DNA of 64,000 bases from Acidobacteriota bacterium (GTDB taxonomy: Bacteria; Acidobacteriota; Terriglobia; Acidiferrales; UBA7541), in NCBI GenBank assembly GCA_003224055.1, contig QHYE01000067.1, positions 1 through 64,000 on the forward strand, in the 5' to 3' direction. Position numbers and translations under genes: made by a program. Every line of letters begins with the position of its first letter. The first letter of the stretch is position 1. The notes under the pieces are model-generated. The model had not been told where the DNA came from, did not search any database, and saw nothing but the letters and a program-made list of their open reading frames with translations. Below, one piece after another: positions 50,387 to 59,647 of the stretch.

Positions 50387-52030
50387 TTAGGGCTGCGGGA
50401 TCGTCGCCGGAGGTTGAGAGGCAGCGTCTTTGCTTTTACGCCCCTCATCTTCCGCTTGCCGGAGCCGGTTGTAGGTGTCCAACTCGGTCCGGGCCGGTTC
50501 CTGCATCCCCAGTCGTGAGTAGGCCAAGCCTAAATGATAATGGTACTGGGGAACGGCGGGCGCAAGCTTTATAGCTTTCTCGAGTGCGGTCCGAGCCTGG
50601 TCAGGGTTTCCAATTTGCAGATACAAAGTCCCTAATTCCACTTCCGCCGAGACATGATCCGGGTTTGTCCGGACCGCCTCTTCCAGTTCTACACGTGCCG
50701 CGTCGATGTTCCCTTCCCGCCGGGCCATCAAGCCCAAATAGTAATGGGCATCGGGGGCATGGGGATCCATCGTCAGGCAGCGCTGAAGGTCGCGCTTGGC
50801 CCCCGAAGTGTCGCCGGTCTTGAATTCCGCGATCCCCAGCATCAATTGGCTATTGGCATCGTCAGGACGGGCCGCCGCCAGCTTGCGAGCAATGGGCTCG
50901 GCCTCCTCCGGCGAATTGGCTTCGAGCAGAGTAAAGGCCAGAACGTACTCGTTGTCCGGATTATCCGGTTGAATGGCATTCAGCCTCCGCGCCACCGCGA
51001 CCGCCGGGGCACGATGATCGGTTTTCAATAACGCCAGACTCAGTTTCTGCAGCACCTCGGGACGATTTGGCTGCACCTCATCTGCGCGGCGGAGGAACCC
51101 GATCATTTCGTCCAAGTGATTTTCCTGCGCGGCGAGGCCCGCCGCTTCGTAGAGCAGATCGAAAGACTTCGGCTGCAATTTCAGTGCTTGCGAGAGCAAC
51201 GCCTGGGCGTCCTGAGGCTTTCCCTGCGCCGCCCGCAAGCGCGCAAAGGTGTGCAGGTAATCGGCCGATACTTTTACCGGTTTTACGTTGTCCATGAGAT
51301 GTCCCGCATCATCCACATAGCCGTTGCGGAGAAGCACGGTCACAAAGTCTCGCAGCACTTCCGGCTGCGAGTTCGCATAACGCAGCAAAGACGGTATCAA
51401 TGAGGGGACTTTGGCAGGTTCCCCGGTCGCAAAGTAGTCCGCTGCCAGGACGGGCAGAATTCGCGGAGGACGTGAGACCGCCGGGACGCGCTGCGCGGCG
51501 GCCACGGATTCCTTGTACTGGCCCGCCCCCTGATACAGAACAGCAAGCTCAACGTTGGCCGCCACGTCGGCTGGCGTGATGGCCACCACATGCGAGTAGG
51601 AATCAATGGCCTGAGGGATGTTCCCCAGGGAACTGTACAACTTACCCAAGCCACGGTGGGCCTGCAAATCCTTGGGATCAAGAGTCAGCGCTCTGCGTAA
51701 TAGCGCTTCTGCTTCCGGCGCGCGTTTCTGGCGCATGCGAATTTCCGCCATGAGGTCGAGGGCCCACACCTGATCGGGTCGCTGGGACAGGACGCTCCAG
51801 AGCTGCTTTTCAGCATCGTCGAGCTGATTCTGAGCGATTAGCCTGGAAATGGAGCTGCGCGACGCAGACTGCGCCCGCAGAGTCTGCGGAGAAACGGTGA
51901 AGGAGATTACAAGCCCGGCCAGCATCAGACGGCAAGCGCGAGGGCAGCGTCTTAGGGGTGCAATGGCGCTCTGGCCCATGTGTCCCGTGTTCCAACAACT
52001 CGTCCGCATCTCGCTCTCTCTGTGCTGCAC
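50387..52030 (-). CDS. Secreted TPR protein
   Basis: 547-residue exported protein with about 12 TPR units ('AEALLRRALTLDPKDLQAHR', 'AIDSYSHVVAITPADVAANV', 'ARTALEKAIKLAPAVPQYHY'). The N-terminal hydrophobic segment lies at about 35-53 ('LMLAGLVISFTVSPQTLRAQ'), so the methionine at residue 18 (51979, MGQSAIAPLRR) is a likely alternative start. It forms a pair with the TPR gene at 48074. It lies downstream of the TonB receptor gene on the same strand but behind that gene's terminator, so a separate promoter in 52031-52130 is expected. Confidence 0.83.
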   Translation of the reverse strand: MQHRESEMRTSCWNTGHMGQSAIAPLRRCPRACRLMLAGLVISFTVSPQTLRAQSASRSSISRLIAQNQLDDAEKQLWSVLSQRPDQVWALDLMAEIRMRQKRAPEAEALLRRALTLDPKDLQAHRGLGKLYSSLGNIPQAIDSYSHVVAITPADVAANVELAVLYQGAGQYKESVAAAQRVPAVSRPPRILPVLAADYFATGEPAKVPSLIPSLLRYANSQPEVLRDFVTVLLRNGYVDDAGHLMDNVKPVKVSADYLHTFARLRAAQGKPQDAQALLSQALKLQPKSFDLLYEAAGLAAQENHLDEMIGFLRRADEVQPNRPEVLQKLSLALLKTDHRAPAVAVARRLNAIQPDNPDNEYVLAFTLLEANSPEEAEPIARKLAAARPDDANSQLMLGIAEFKTGDTSGAKRDLQRCLTMDPHAPDAHYYLGLMARREGNIDAARVELEEAVRTNPDHVSAEVELGTLYLQIGNPDQARTALEKAIKLAPAVPQYHYHLGLAYSRLGMQEPARTELDTYNRLRQAEDEGRKSKDAASQPPATIPQP

Positions 52031-52092
52031 TGGAAACGAGCTTTGCCCGCGAAATTTTGCGCTAATAAACCTAATGATATCGCAATCCAGCT

Positions 52093-52122
52093 GGAGCAGG
52101 ACGGATTCCGCAATCCTGCTCC
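52093..52122. repeat. Perfect 9-bp inverted repeat between the TonB terminator and the TPR operon
   Basis: GGAGCAGGA (52093-52101) and TCCTGCTCC (52114-52122), 12-nt loop. No T tail; it may be an operator or leader hairpin of the TPR operon. Confidence 0.4.
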
Positions 52123-52137
52123 CAACTCGATGGCATG

Positions 52138-52171
52138 AAAAAAGCCGGGCCTGACGAAAGTCAGGCCCGGC
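52138..52171 (-). terminator. Rho-independent terminator after the TonB receptor gene
   Basis: On the minus strand, a perfect 12-bp stem GCCGGGCCTGAC / GTCAGGCCCGGC (52144-52171) with a four-base loop, followed by TTTTTT. It is 29 nt after the receptor stop. Confidence 0.92.
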
Positions 52172-52199
52172 TCAGCAATTGTGTACCGTTCAAAAGAAG

Positions 52200-55100
52200 C
52201 TAGAAGATGAACTTCAGTGCGTACTGAATCTCCCTGTTGCCGCTTTGGCTCAAGAATTCAGTTTGCCCAAAGCGGTCGCCCGCAGCAAGTGTGCCGCCCT
52301 TAAGGGCCACACACGTATCCGGAGTAGTCTTGCAATTTGCCCCCGAGGCGTCCACAGGAATGACTCCTGTCACGTTGTACCCCAGGTTCGAGCCATTGAA
52401 CCGGAACTGGGGGTGATTGAACACGTTAAACATTTCCAGGCGAAGCTGCAGTTTAAACCTCTCGGTCATCTTCCAGTTCTTGACGATGGAGAAGTCTACG
52501 TTGTCCACGGGAGGACCCGGGCAAGCTCCAGGGCCGGAGTTGCCGAAGGTGCCCAGCTTGTAGCCGTCCCAAGTGAAAGCTTTGGGATCGAGCCATTGAT
52601 TCCTAGGGGAACTACTGAGATGGCAGGGCTGACTGTAGTCTCGCAACGGCCTGCCTGTGAAGGATCCACTGGTCGCTGTGCCGGATGCGTCTCCCAGGCT
52701 ATTGCTGCCTTGGATGGTCAACGCGTTGCCGCTGGCGTAGTTCACGATAGTATTGGATTCCCAACCACCCGCGACCTGCCGAACAAAGGTGTTGGAGTTC
52801 TTCAGCGCTGGCAAATTATAGATCAGTGTAGCGCTGAGAACGTGCCTACGGTCGAAGTCCACGGGGCCGCGATTTGCCCTGTGGTTGGTATTGTCGGCAA
52901 AAACAGTTCCCGTGCCCACGTAGCCGAACGTGGTGTCGCCCAGATTCTTAGAGAACGTGTAAGCGACCTGGAGCATCGAGTTGTTCTGGAATTTATTGCT
53001 GAACATGGCCTGCAGGGAATGATAAATGGAATCGCCGGTGTGGGCCCAGATTGTCATTTGGCCGGACGTGTTATAGGGGTAGGGCTTGAGAGTCTCTGGC
53101 TTGCCTCCCGTCACCGCCAGTTGTGCTGCGTGCAGGCGATCCGCCACGGGAATCTGGTTGGCATCATAGGCGTTCTGCAAATGAATGCCACGGTTTGCCA
53201 CCCAGCCAACTTCCAGCTTGCTGTTCCTCCACAGGGCCGTTTCCGTGGTCAGATTCCACTGCCAACTATTGGCCTGCTTGGGACTTGGATCGAGTCCTTG
53301 GTGCGGAGAACCACCCAGAGAAACGTCAAACGCGCAGCCCTGTGTAACGCAAATGTCAGCGTTCCCGGCATGCAACGGATTAGGAGTTCCGTCAGGGTTT
53401 TTGGCGTTGATAACAGTTAAGGCGCCGTCCAAGGTTCTGACCGAGCCGGTGCTTACACCGAACGGAGTGTTGTTCGAGCGCATGCTGATGGCCAGCAGGC
53501 GGTCACGGGAGAAGAACTGGCCTACACCGGCGCGGAGGGCAAAGCGCCCGGTGCCAAATACATCCCAGGCAACGCCGACACGCGGCGCGATCATGTGATT
53601 GTTGTTGTGCACCAGCGAGCGGTTCTCAAAAAACGGCGGCACAATGCTGGAACCGATGGTAGAGCAAAGATTCGTGGCCCCTTTGGCCAAGACCATGCCA
53701 CGGCAGGAATCGCTAGTTGAAAAAGCGGTTTCCGCTGCATAGACCGCTGGCGAGAAACTGGCAAGCTTGTTGTCATCCAGGTAAGGCGCCCGGATGATGG
53801 ACCAGCGGGCCCCGTAGTTCAGTGTCACGCGGCGACCGACCTTATATGTGTCGCCACCATAGAATTCATAGTCCCGCCACCGTACCAGGGCGGTGTTGTC
53901 ATGTTGGGCTTCGTCGTAACCGAAGGTCTCGCCTCTAAGCAGATGGTCGGCATAAAAATTGGTCGTGCCAATGGCCGCTGTACATGTCGACCCCGACCAT
54001 CCGCCTGCAGAACAACCGTTGAAATTCGGGTTAGCCCACCCCGGCCCCTTGTAATCCACTGCGGCGCTCTGGGCGTCTCCTCCGCCCCAGATCTCACCGC
54101 CTTCCGCGCCGACCTCCTCATCCTTGGCGTTGCGGCTGTAGAGGAACCCAACCTTGAAGGTGTGCTTCCCGGAAACCTTAGAAAAATCGTCTTTCCAGAC
54201 AAAGAGATCCTGGCGGTTCTTCCAAGGCGAGATGATCCCGAGTAATCCGGAGGGAGTCGTGCCAGCCCAGAAAACCGGCTCTGCCGCCTGGTCCCCATGA
54301 ATTTTGTCGCTGAAGGGGAACAGTCGCGGGATCGCCGCGTTGATCTTGTCGTTCAGTGTGGGATCGTCGCCGGCGCGGCTGACGGTGATGCGGTTTCCCG
54401 ACCAGGAAAACTGAAAGTCATTGACCGCGGTGTTGCTTATGGTGGTGGTAATTTTTGCCACGGACATTTTGCCCGGCTGGTTCCAGGTGTCGGAAAGTGC
54501 GGGGTAGTCGCTGTCGCCCCACAGCCCAGCGGCCTCATCTGCGTGAAGCGAGTTGACCCAGGCGTCCTGCGTATACCTGAGCATCAGGCTGGTCTTCTTG
54601 GTGATGTTCCAGTCACCGCGGATGTTCTCTTCGCGCCAGTCAACGGGGATTCTTACCTGGTCGATCCAATTGTTCTGAGCGCAGAGATCCGCCCTATTCG
54701 GGAGCGGCAAGGTTGCAAGATACGCCTGTCCCCCCGGGCTGAGGCGGTTTGCAGGGATTTTGTCGTTCGTCACGCCGGTCACAGGATCGACAAAGCGGTT
54801 ACCCGTCTCGGGGTCAAGGGGAATGGCCGGACCCAAGCAGGCTGTGCCACTAGCTGTGGCTGCGGCATGGGCTGCTGCCAAGTCACTGAAGTCTCCGCCG
54901 AACTCCGACGCTGTCGGTATCCAGTGGCTATGAACCCTGCCGCGGCGCTCGCGGTTCCATTCTTCAGACCAAAAGAAAAACAACTTGTCCTTCTTGATGG
55001 GACCACCGACGGTGTAACCAAAATCGTTGCGGCGCAGTAATTGCTTTTTGCAACTGGTGTCGCTTGGCAAGGTGCAGCCGCTCTGGAGGAAGTAATTCTT

Positions 55101-55970
55101 CGCATTCAGCGCGTTGTTCCTGCCGAAGTAGTAGACGTCGCCATGGTATTGGTTGGCTCCGCCCTTGGTTACAACGTTGATCTGGGCGCCTCCTGCGCCG
55201 CCAAATTCGGGCCCGTAGCTGTTGCGCTGAATCTTGAACTCCTCAATGCCGTCAATGGAAGGGTAGACAAGAATGGTGCGCTGCGAGCCGATATCGTTGT
55301 TGCCCGCGCCGTCCACGGTCCACTGATTGTTCACAGAGGGCGAACCGCTGAAGGAAATATCCACACCCGCGAACAAACCCTTGTTCTTGTTGTCGAAGCT
55401 CTCGCCAACCGCGGCACCCGGAACCAGCGTAGTTAACTGCACGAAGTTCCGGCCATTCATGGGCAGCTCGCGAACCTGCTCGCCCAGCATAATGTTCGAA
55501 ACATCGCCCGTCGAAGTATTTACGATGACGGGAGCGGCTTCCACCATCACGGTTTCCGAGGCCGCGCCCATATCTATTTTCAAGTTCAGGCTGGTGACGT
55601 CAGCGACGTGCAGCTCAACATTCCTCAGCGCCAGTTTCTTGAAACCGGGCTTATTCACAGTGATGCTATACGTACCCGCCTGGAGCTCGGGGAAGGAGAA
55701 GCTGCCTTGCTCGTTGGTCACTGTCTCGCGAGCAGCTCCGGTACGCTCGCTGACCACGCTGACCGTCGCGCTTGGAACGACGGCGCCGCTTGGATCGGTC
55801 ACCGTCCCGGTGATCGTACCCGAAGTCTTCTGCGCCGAGGCAGAAGGAGCCAAAACCAACAGGCCTGCAAAAGAAATTATGCCGATCACAAGCGCCAGGA
55901 CGGCAAACAGAGAGCCGATCGAGCGCAATTTGCCAAATGCATTATTAAAATTCGAACGATGAATCTTCAT
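52200..55970 (-). CDS. TonB-dependent receptor with N-terminal carboxypeptidase-regulatory-like domain
   Basis: 1,256-residue outer-membrane receptor. The signal region is about 15-46 ('FAVLALVIGIISFAGLLVLA'). The carboxypeptidase-regulatory domain (about 50-130) shows 'GTITGTVTDPSGAVVPSATV' and 'ELQAGTYSITVNKPGFKKLA'. The plug has 'LPMNGRNFVQLTTLVPGAAV' and 'WTVDGAGNNDIGSQRTILVY', and 'EFGGAGGAQINVVTKGGANQ' precedes the barrel. The chain ends 'SGNREIQYALKFIF' with a terminal phenylalanine. It is the best candidate target of the adjacent divergent LacI regulator and is followed by two TPR genes. The ligand is probably a carbohydrate, inferred from the regulator type only. Confidence 0.94.
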   Translation of the reverse strand: MKIHRSNFNNAFGKLRSIGSLFAVLALVIGIISFAGLLVLAPSASAQKTSGTITGTVTDPSGAVVPSATVSVVSERTGAARETVTNEQGSFSFPELQAGTYSITVNKPGFKKLALRNVELHVADVTSLNLKIDMGAASETVMVEAAPVIVNTSTGDVSNIMLGEQVRELPMNGRNFVQLTTLVPGAAVGESFDNKNKGLFAGVDISFSGSPSVNNQWTVDGAGNNDIGSQRTILVYPSIDGIEEFKIQRNSYGPEFGGAGGAQINVVTKGGANQYHGDVYYFGRNNALNAKNYFLQSGCTLPSDTSCKKQLLRRNDFGYTVGGPIKKDKLFFFWSEEWNRERRGRVHSHWIPTASEFGGDFSDLAAAHAAATASGTACLGPAIPLDPETGNRFVDPVTGVTNDKIPANRLSPGGQAYLATLPLPNRADLCAQNNWIDQVRIPVDWREENIRGDWNITKKTSLMLRYTQDAWVNSLHADEAAGLWGDSDYPALSDTWNQPGKMSVAKITTTISNTAVNDFQFSWSGNRITVSRAGDDPTLNDKINAAIPRLFPFSDKIHGDQAAEPVFWAGTTPSGLLGIISPWKNRQDLFVWKDDFSKVSGKHTFKVGFLYSRNAKDEEVGAEGGEIWGGGDAQSAAVDYKGPGWANPNFNGCSAGGWSGSTCTAAIGTTNFYADHLLRGETFGYDEAQHDNTALVRWRDYEFYGGDTYKVGRRVTLNYGARWSIIRAPYLDDNKLASFSPAVYAAETAFSTSDSCRGMVLAKGATNLCSTIGSSIVPPFFENRSLVHNNNHMIAPRVGVAWDVFGTGRFALRAGVGQFFSRDRLLAISMRSNNTPFGVSTGSVRTLDGALTVINAKNPDGTPNPLHAGNADICVTQGCAFDVSLGGSPHQGLDPSPKQANSWQWNLTTETALWRNSKLEVGWVANRGIHLQNAYDANQIPVADRLHAAQLAVTGGKPETLKPYPYNTSGQMTIWAHTGDSIYHSLQAMFSNKFQNNSMLQVAYTFSKNLGDTTFGYVGTGTVFADNTNHRANRGPVDFDRRHVLSATLIYNLPALKNSNTFVRQVAGGWESNTIVNYASGNALTIQGSNSLGDASGTATSGSFTGRPLRDYSQPCHLSSSPRNQWLDPKAFTWDGYKLGTFGNSGPGACPGPPVDNVDFSIVKNWKMTERFKLQLRLEMFNVFNHPQFRFNGSNLGYNVTGVIPVDASGANCKTTPDTCVALKGGTLAAGDRFGQTEFLSQSGNREIQYALKFIF

Positions 55971-56096
55971 TCGTGTACCCTCGAGGAAGTTTTTTCACGA
56001 GAAACAAATACGAAATCCACGCTTCGCATAAGCTGGCCACGGATTCATATTTGCACTAACCCACCGCAGTTTCGCGAAAGGACCCTGACCCCTAAA

Positions 56097-56153
56097 GCAC
56101 TACGGGACGTAGTGCCTTTGTACTAGCGGCGTATTTAGAACGATTCGAGGAAG
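56097..56153 (-). promoter_or_regulatory. Probable promoter and inverted repeat upstream of the TonB receptor gene
   Basis: On the minus strand TTGACA is followed after 18 nt by TAAATA, within about 56129-56160. Just downstream lies the inverted repeat GCACTACG-GGA-CGTAGTGC (56097-56115, 8-bp arms), a good operator or leader hairpin position. The rest of the divergent region (55971-56468) shows nothing else I can name. Confidence 0.5.
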
Positions 56154-56468
56154 CTTGTCAAGCAAAAATATGGATATTCTAAAGAAAAATAATGTTATTC
56201 TACGGCCCGGCAAAATGGGGGTTAGGAAGCCTCGGGATTCTGGGAACGAGCGGCTGGCAGGAGTATCGTCACTCCAAAGGGATGGCCGCGGGGGTTACCG
56301 GCCGAAGTCTGAGGTGGCCAGGCAGGTCGAAAATTGGACTGGTTTCGCCCAAGTTAAGCTAGTATCAAGGTTTATTGGAGGCTGAGTGGACTTGAAAGGC
56401 TGCGTCTTGGTACCTGGGCACACTGAACTCAAGATCCCAATTTTGGTAGATGCTCAGAGGAATTGCAG

Positions 56469-57575
56469 ATGACGCAGTCACCGAGGAAGAAGGTTGGCCC
56501 GCGCCACGAAGCAAAGGTTACCCTCAAGACTATTGCGGAACACCTGGGGCTGACCCCCGGCACGGTCTCCGCCGCTCTGAATGATTCTCCTGCAGCGCGC
56601 TCCATCCCATCACACACCAAGAATCGCATCATCGAAGCTGCGCAGGCTTTGAATTACCGTCCCAACTTTTTCGCACGCACTTTGCGCTTGCGGCGGACTT
56701 ATACGATTGGCGTAATCGCGGAAGAGATCGGCGATGCTTACGGCGCGATGGTCATCAGCGGCATTGAAGAATACCTGCGAAAGAATGACTATTTCTTCCT
56801 GACAGTGATCCACCGGCATGATCCGAAGCTGCTGCAAACCTATGCGCAGATGCTCTTGACGCGCGGCGTGGAGGGCTTCATTACGACAGACACGTCCATC
56901 GTGGAGAAGCTGGCGCTGCCGACGGTGGCGGTCGCCGGGCATGAGCGCGTCGAAGGCGTGACCAATATTGTGCTGGATCACAAGCGAGCAGCAAGACTGG
57001 CACTCGAGCATTTGAAAAAATTGGGGCACGAAGAGATCGCCTTCATCAAGGGGCAGACGGTCAGTTCGGACTCCGCCGTGCGCTGGAGCGCGATTTGTGA
57101 GGTCGCCGAGGAACTGGACATTCTCATACGGCCCGAGTTGACCATACAACTGGAAGGAACCGATTCGACGCCAGGGATTGGATATCCATTCGCGAAACAA
57201 CTGTTGGCGCGCAAGCAGCCGTTCACCGCGCTTTTTGCTTACAACGATATTTCCGCCATCGGTTCGATCTGGGCGATCAAGGAAGCAGGCTTGCGTGTGC
57301 CGGAAGACATCTCCGTGGTTGGATTCGATGACATTCCCGGAGCGGCCTACGCCAACCCGGGCCTTACCACGGTTCGACAGCCGCTGATAAGGATGGGGCA
57401 GATTGCGGCGCAGACGGTCGTCGATCAAATCGAAGGGCGAGGGGAATACGTCCCGGAGATTGCCATCGAGCCGGAGTTTGTCGTTCGCGAATCCACGGGG
57501 CCAGTCGCGGCGCGACAATTGCGGAGTGTGGCGGGCGGTACGCGACCTCTGTCGGAAACTCAATCGGCCAATTAG
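56469..57575 (+). CDS. LacI-family transcriptional regulator
   Basis: 368-residue repressor-type regulator. The N-terminal helix-turn-helix and hinge read '[20 protein letters not shown]' then '[14 protein letters not shown]', and the sugar-binding periplasmic-type core carries '[20 protein letters not shown]', '[19 protein letters not shown]' and '[20 protein letters not shown]'. About 15 extra basic residues ([16 protein letters not shown]) precede the helix-turn-helix. GAGGA 7 nt upstream selects the ATG at 56469 over the TTG at 56463. It is divergent from the TonB receptor gene, its likely target, and faces tRNA-Arg. Confidence 0.92.
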   Translation: MTQSPRKKVGPRHEAKVTLKTIAEHLGLTPGTVSAALNDSPAARSIPSHTKNRIIEAAQALNYRPNFFARTLRLRRTYTIGVIAEEIGDAYGAMVISGIEEYLRKNDYFFLTVIHRHDPKLLQTYAQMLLTRGVEGFITTDTSIVEKLALPTVAVAGHERVEGVTNIVLDHKRAARLALEHLKKLGHEEIAFIKGQTVSSDSAVRWSAICEVAEELDILIRPELTIQLEGTDSTPGIGYPFAKQLLARKQPFTALFAYNDISAIGSIWAIKEAGLRVPEDISVVGFDDIPGAAYANPGLTTVRQPLIRMGQIAAQTVVDQIEGRGEYVPEIAIEPEFVVRESTGPVAARQLRSVAGGTRPLSETQSAN

Positions 57576-57617
57576 GCAGAAATCCTTCTTGGGAAAGATG
57601 GCTTCTAGTTGGGGTTA

Positions 57618-57693
57618 TGGCGGACCCGGTGAGACTCGAACTCACAACCTTCAGCTCCGGAGGCTGACGCGCTATCCATTACGCTACGGGTCC
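57618..57693 (-). tRNA. tRNA-Arg (CCG)
   Basis: Full cloverleaf on the minus strand: acceptor GGACCCG/CGGGTCC, anticodon stem TCAGC/GCTGA with loop CTCCGGA (anticodon CCG), T arm with GTTCGAGTC, and encoded CCA at 57620-57618. It is flanked upstream by a 26-bp tandem repeat. Confidence 0.95.
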
Positions 57694-57709
57694 AAATTTG
57701 TCCGACGGA

Positions 57710-57760
57710 CAGATCAGTTTTCATTCTATCCGTTTCAGATCAGTTTTCATTCTATCCGTT
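57710..57760. repeat. Tandem 26-bp duplication upstream of tRNA-Arg
   Basis: CAGATCAGTTTTCATTCTAT followed by CCGTTT (57710-57735) is repeated at 57736-57760 with only the last base changed. On the minus strand each copy contains TAGAAT, a near-consensus -10 box; the nearer one (57728-57723) is 30 nt before the tRNA 5' end, so the duplication copies the promoter region. Confidence 0.8.
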
Positions 57761-57811
57761 ATGGATGGCTGGCGCTAGCGCGCATTCGTGGGGGCAGACG
57801 CGCGAAATCGT

Positions 57812-58156
57812 TCATCCTTTGGCGCGGGATCGAATGTCTTTCGCGAGCTTTTCAATCTCTTCGGTCTTTTTCAGCAGAGCCAGGGAGAGCACCAGGACGG
57901 AATCCGTCTTTTCCACTTCGGTTTTCAATTCGCTGGCCAATTGGAAGAGACGCTCGACATTCTTTTTGATGTCCTTCTGGTTGGCCTCGAGGATCGCCTT
58001 GGTGTCGATTTTGGGCGAATTGGGGTCATCCTCTTTGTCCTTCAAGGGAGGGAGACGCGGTGGCGGGGCTTGGGCGGCCAACGTGCGTGCCAGGATGCCA
58101 AACGGGACGCCAAGTGCCCAAAGAGCGATCACGAATCTGCGTCTAGAATTCCTCAT
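57812..58156 (-). CDS. Exported coiled-coil protein of unknown function
   Basis: 114-residue protein. The signal peptide is about 1-28 (basic MRNSRRRF, then 'VIALWALGVPFGILARTLAA'), followed by a proline-rich linker ('PPPRLPPLKDKEDD') and a charged helical region ('ILEANQKDIKKNVERLFQLA', 'LLKKTEEIEKLAKDIRSRAK') likely to form a coiled coil. No named family is recognised. It is divergent from the MscS gene, with under 100 nt between starts. Confidence 0.65.
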   Translation of the reverse strand: MRNSRRRFVIALWALGVPFGILARTLAAQAPPPRLPPLKDKEDDPNSPKIDTKAILEANQKDIKKNVERLFQLASELKTEVEKTDSVLVLSLALLKKTEEIEKLAKDIRSRAKG

Positions 58157-58248
58157 GGAAACCCCCGGATCCGCGCCATCCCAACCCGGCGCTCGACAAC
58201 AGTTTGTCGAACCTCTTCCAATGTTATACTCCCTCTCTCGTAAAGAAT

Positions 58249-59127
58249 ATGCCGAGCCTCTTCACGCATTGGTCTGAGTTCGCGCCCCGCAACGCTCTCC
58301 ACCTCCTCGGAATTTTTGTCATTGCCCTGCTGGTGAACCGGCTGCTGCGAGCAGTGACGAACCTGCTGATCAAGCACGCCGCGACGCCGGCGCGAGCGGC
58401 GCAAATCCGGGAAGAACAGACGCGCACGATGGCTGAGGTCCTTTATGGGGCAGCCAGTAAAGTCACCTGGGGAATCGCGCTGTTAACCGCATTACCGGAA
58501 TTCGGCATCAACGTGACGCCCGTCGCGGCGGTTGCCGGTCTGGCCAGCGTTGCGGTGGGATTCGGTGCGCAGAATTTGATACGCGATGTGATCACTGGAT
58601 TTTACATTGTAATCGAGGATCAATTCGCTGTCGGTGACACGATCCAAGTAGCAGACACGGTTGGGAGGGTGGAACACCTCACGCTACGGCGGACGGTGGT
58701 GCGCGATGCACGCGGCGCATTGGTGACGATTGCCAATGGCGAAATCCGAACGGTGAGCAACCTCAGCCGGGACTGGTCGCAGGCCTTCGTGGATGTATCG
58801 ATAGCGCCGGAAATTCCTCTCGAGAAAATATTGCAGACGCTCGAAGCCGCGGCGTCTGAACTGCGCGGTGACCCGGCCTGGTCGCAGGCCCTGGTGGACG
58901 GGCCGCGTCTCCTCGGAGTGCAAAACCTCGATCACAACGCTTCGACGGTGCGCCTGCAAGTGCGGACCGCGCCAACACGCCAGGATGAAGTTGCACGAGA
59001 GCTGCGGCGCCGCATCCAAATAGAGTTCCAACGACAGGGGATTCCCCTGTCGAGTGTCCAGCGCATTGAACTGGCCAACGCTTCTCCGTCTCTGCAGGAA
59101 GCGGTCCGGCCGGGTTCGGCGAACTAG
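58249..59127 (+). CDS. MscS-family mechanosensitive ion channel
   Basis: 292-residue inner-membrane channel. An N-terminal helix ('LLGIFVIALLVNRLLRAVTN') and a second one ('VTWGIALLTALPEFGI') are followed by the pore-lining TM3 motif 'VAGLASVAVGFGAQNLIRDV'. The beta domain ('ALVTIANGEIRTVSNLSRDW') and a C-terminal alpha/beta domain follow. It is a small three-helix MscS type that would open on hypo-osmotic shock. The frame extends to a TTG at 58204; the ATG at 58249 is preferred by sequence but has no good ribosome-binding site. Confidence 0.9.
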   Translation: MPSLFTHWSEFAPRNALHLLGIFVIALLVNRLLRAVTNLLIKHAATPARAAQIREEQTRTMAEVLYGAASKVTWGIALLTALPEFGINVTPVAAVAGLASVAVGFGAQNLIRDVITGFYIVIEDQFAVGDTIQVADTVGRVEHLTLRRTVVRDARGALVTIANGEIRTVSNLSRDWSQAFVDVSIAPEIPLEKILQTLEAAASELRGDPAWSQALVDGPRLLGVQNLDHNASTVRLQVRTAPTRQDEVARELRRRIQIEFQRQGIPLSSVQRIELANASPSLQEAVRPGSAN

Positions 59128-59144
59128 GGCAAGGAGGATTCAAG

Positions 59145-59600
59145 ATGTCCCAGATTACCTACGATGAAGTGAACTTGATGCTGCGACTGTACGACATGCG
59201 GCGCGAGTCGCGGCTCCGGCAGGCACGAGCCTGGTTCACCGAGAACTTTCATCCCGAATCGCCGGAAGAAATGATGCAAAGGTATCCGCAAGGCAGCGAG
59301 GAAAACACCTACATCCGCATGGTCATCAGCTACTGGGACATGGTGGCCGGGATCGTGAACCGCGGCCTGATCAATGACGAATTATTTTTCGACAGCAACG
59401 GCGAAATCTGGGTGGTGTGGGACCGCATGCGGTCGATCGTCCCGACGTGGCGCGCCGCTTTCAAGAACCCTCACCTCTTCGAAAACATAGAAAATACTTG
59501 CAAGCGGCTCGAGGTCTGGCGCGAGAAGCGCGCGCCAGGATCATCGGCGGCGATGCGGCAAATGATGGGGCAGGCAAAACCGAAAACGAAGGCCCCCTAG
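59145..59600 (+). CDS. Conserved-looking soluble protein of unknown function
   Basis: 151-residue protein, mostly helical, rich in Arg, Glu and Trp: 'MRRESRLRQARAWFTENFH', 'VISYWDMVAGIVNRGLIND' and 'RMRSIVPTWRAAFKNPHLFE'. The layout loosely recalls DUF4760-type proteins, but I cannot confirm this. AAGGAGG lies 8 nt before the ATG, 17 nt after the MscS stop, so it is probably co-transcribed with the channel. It has no signal peptide or membrane segment. Confidence 0.7.
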   Translation: MSQITYDEVNLMLRLYDMRRESRLRQARAWFTENFHPESPEEMMQRYPQGSEENTYIRMVISYWDMVAGIVNRGLINDELFFDSNGEIWVVWDRMRSIVPTWRAAFKNPHLFENIENTCKRLEVWREKRAPGSSAAMRQMMGQAKPKTKAP

Positions 59601-59647
59601 TTTTAGGGAGCCGGAGAGTCTGCAGACGGACGCCGCGCGTAACGTGA

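Noticed and set aside
48074-52030. Regularly spaced similar segments that might suggest a repeat array or CRISPR
   Set aside because: The periodicity is that of 34-residue TPR coding units; the DNA copies are diverged and there are no spacers.
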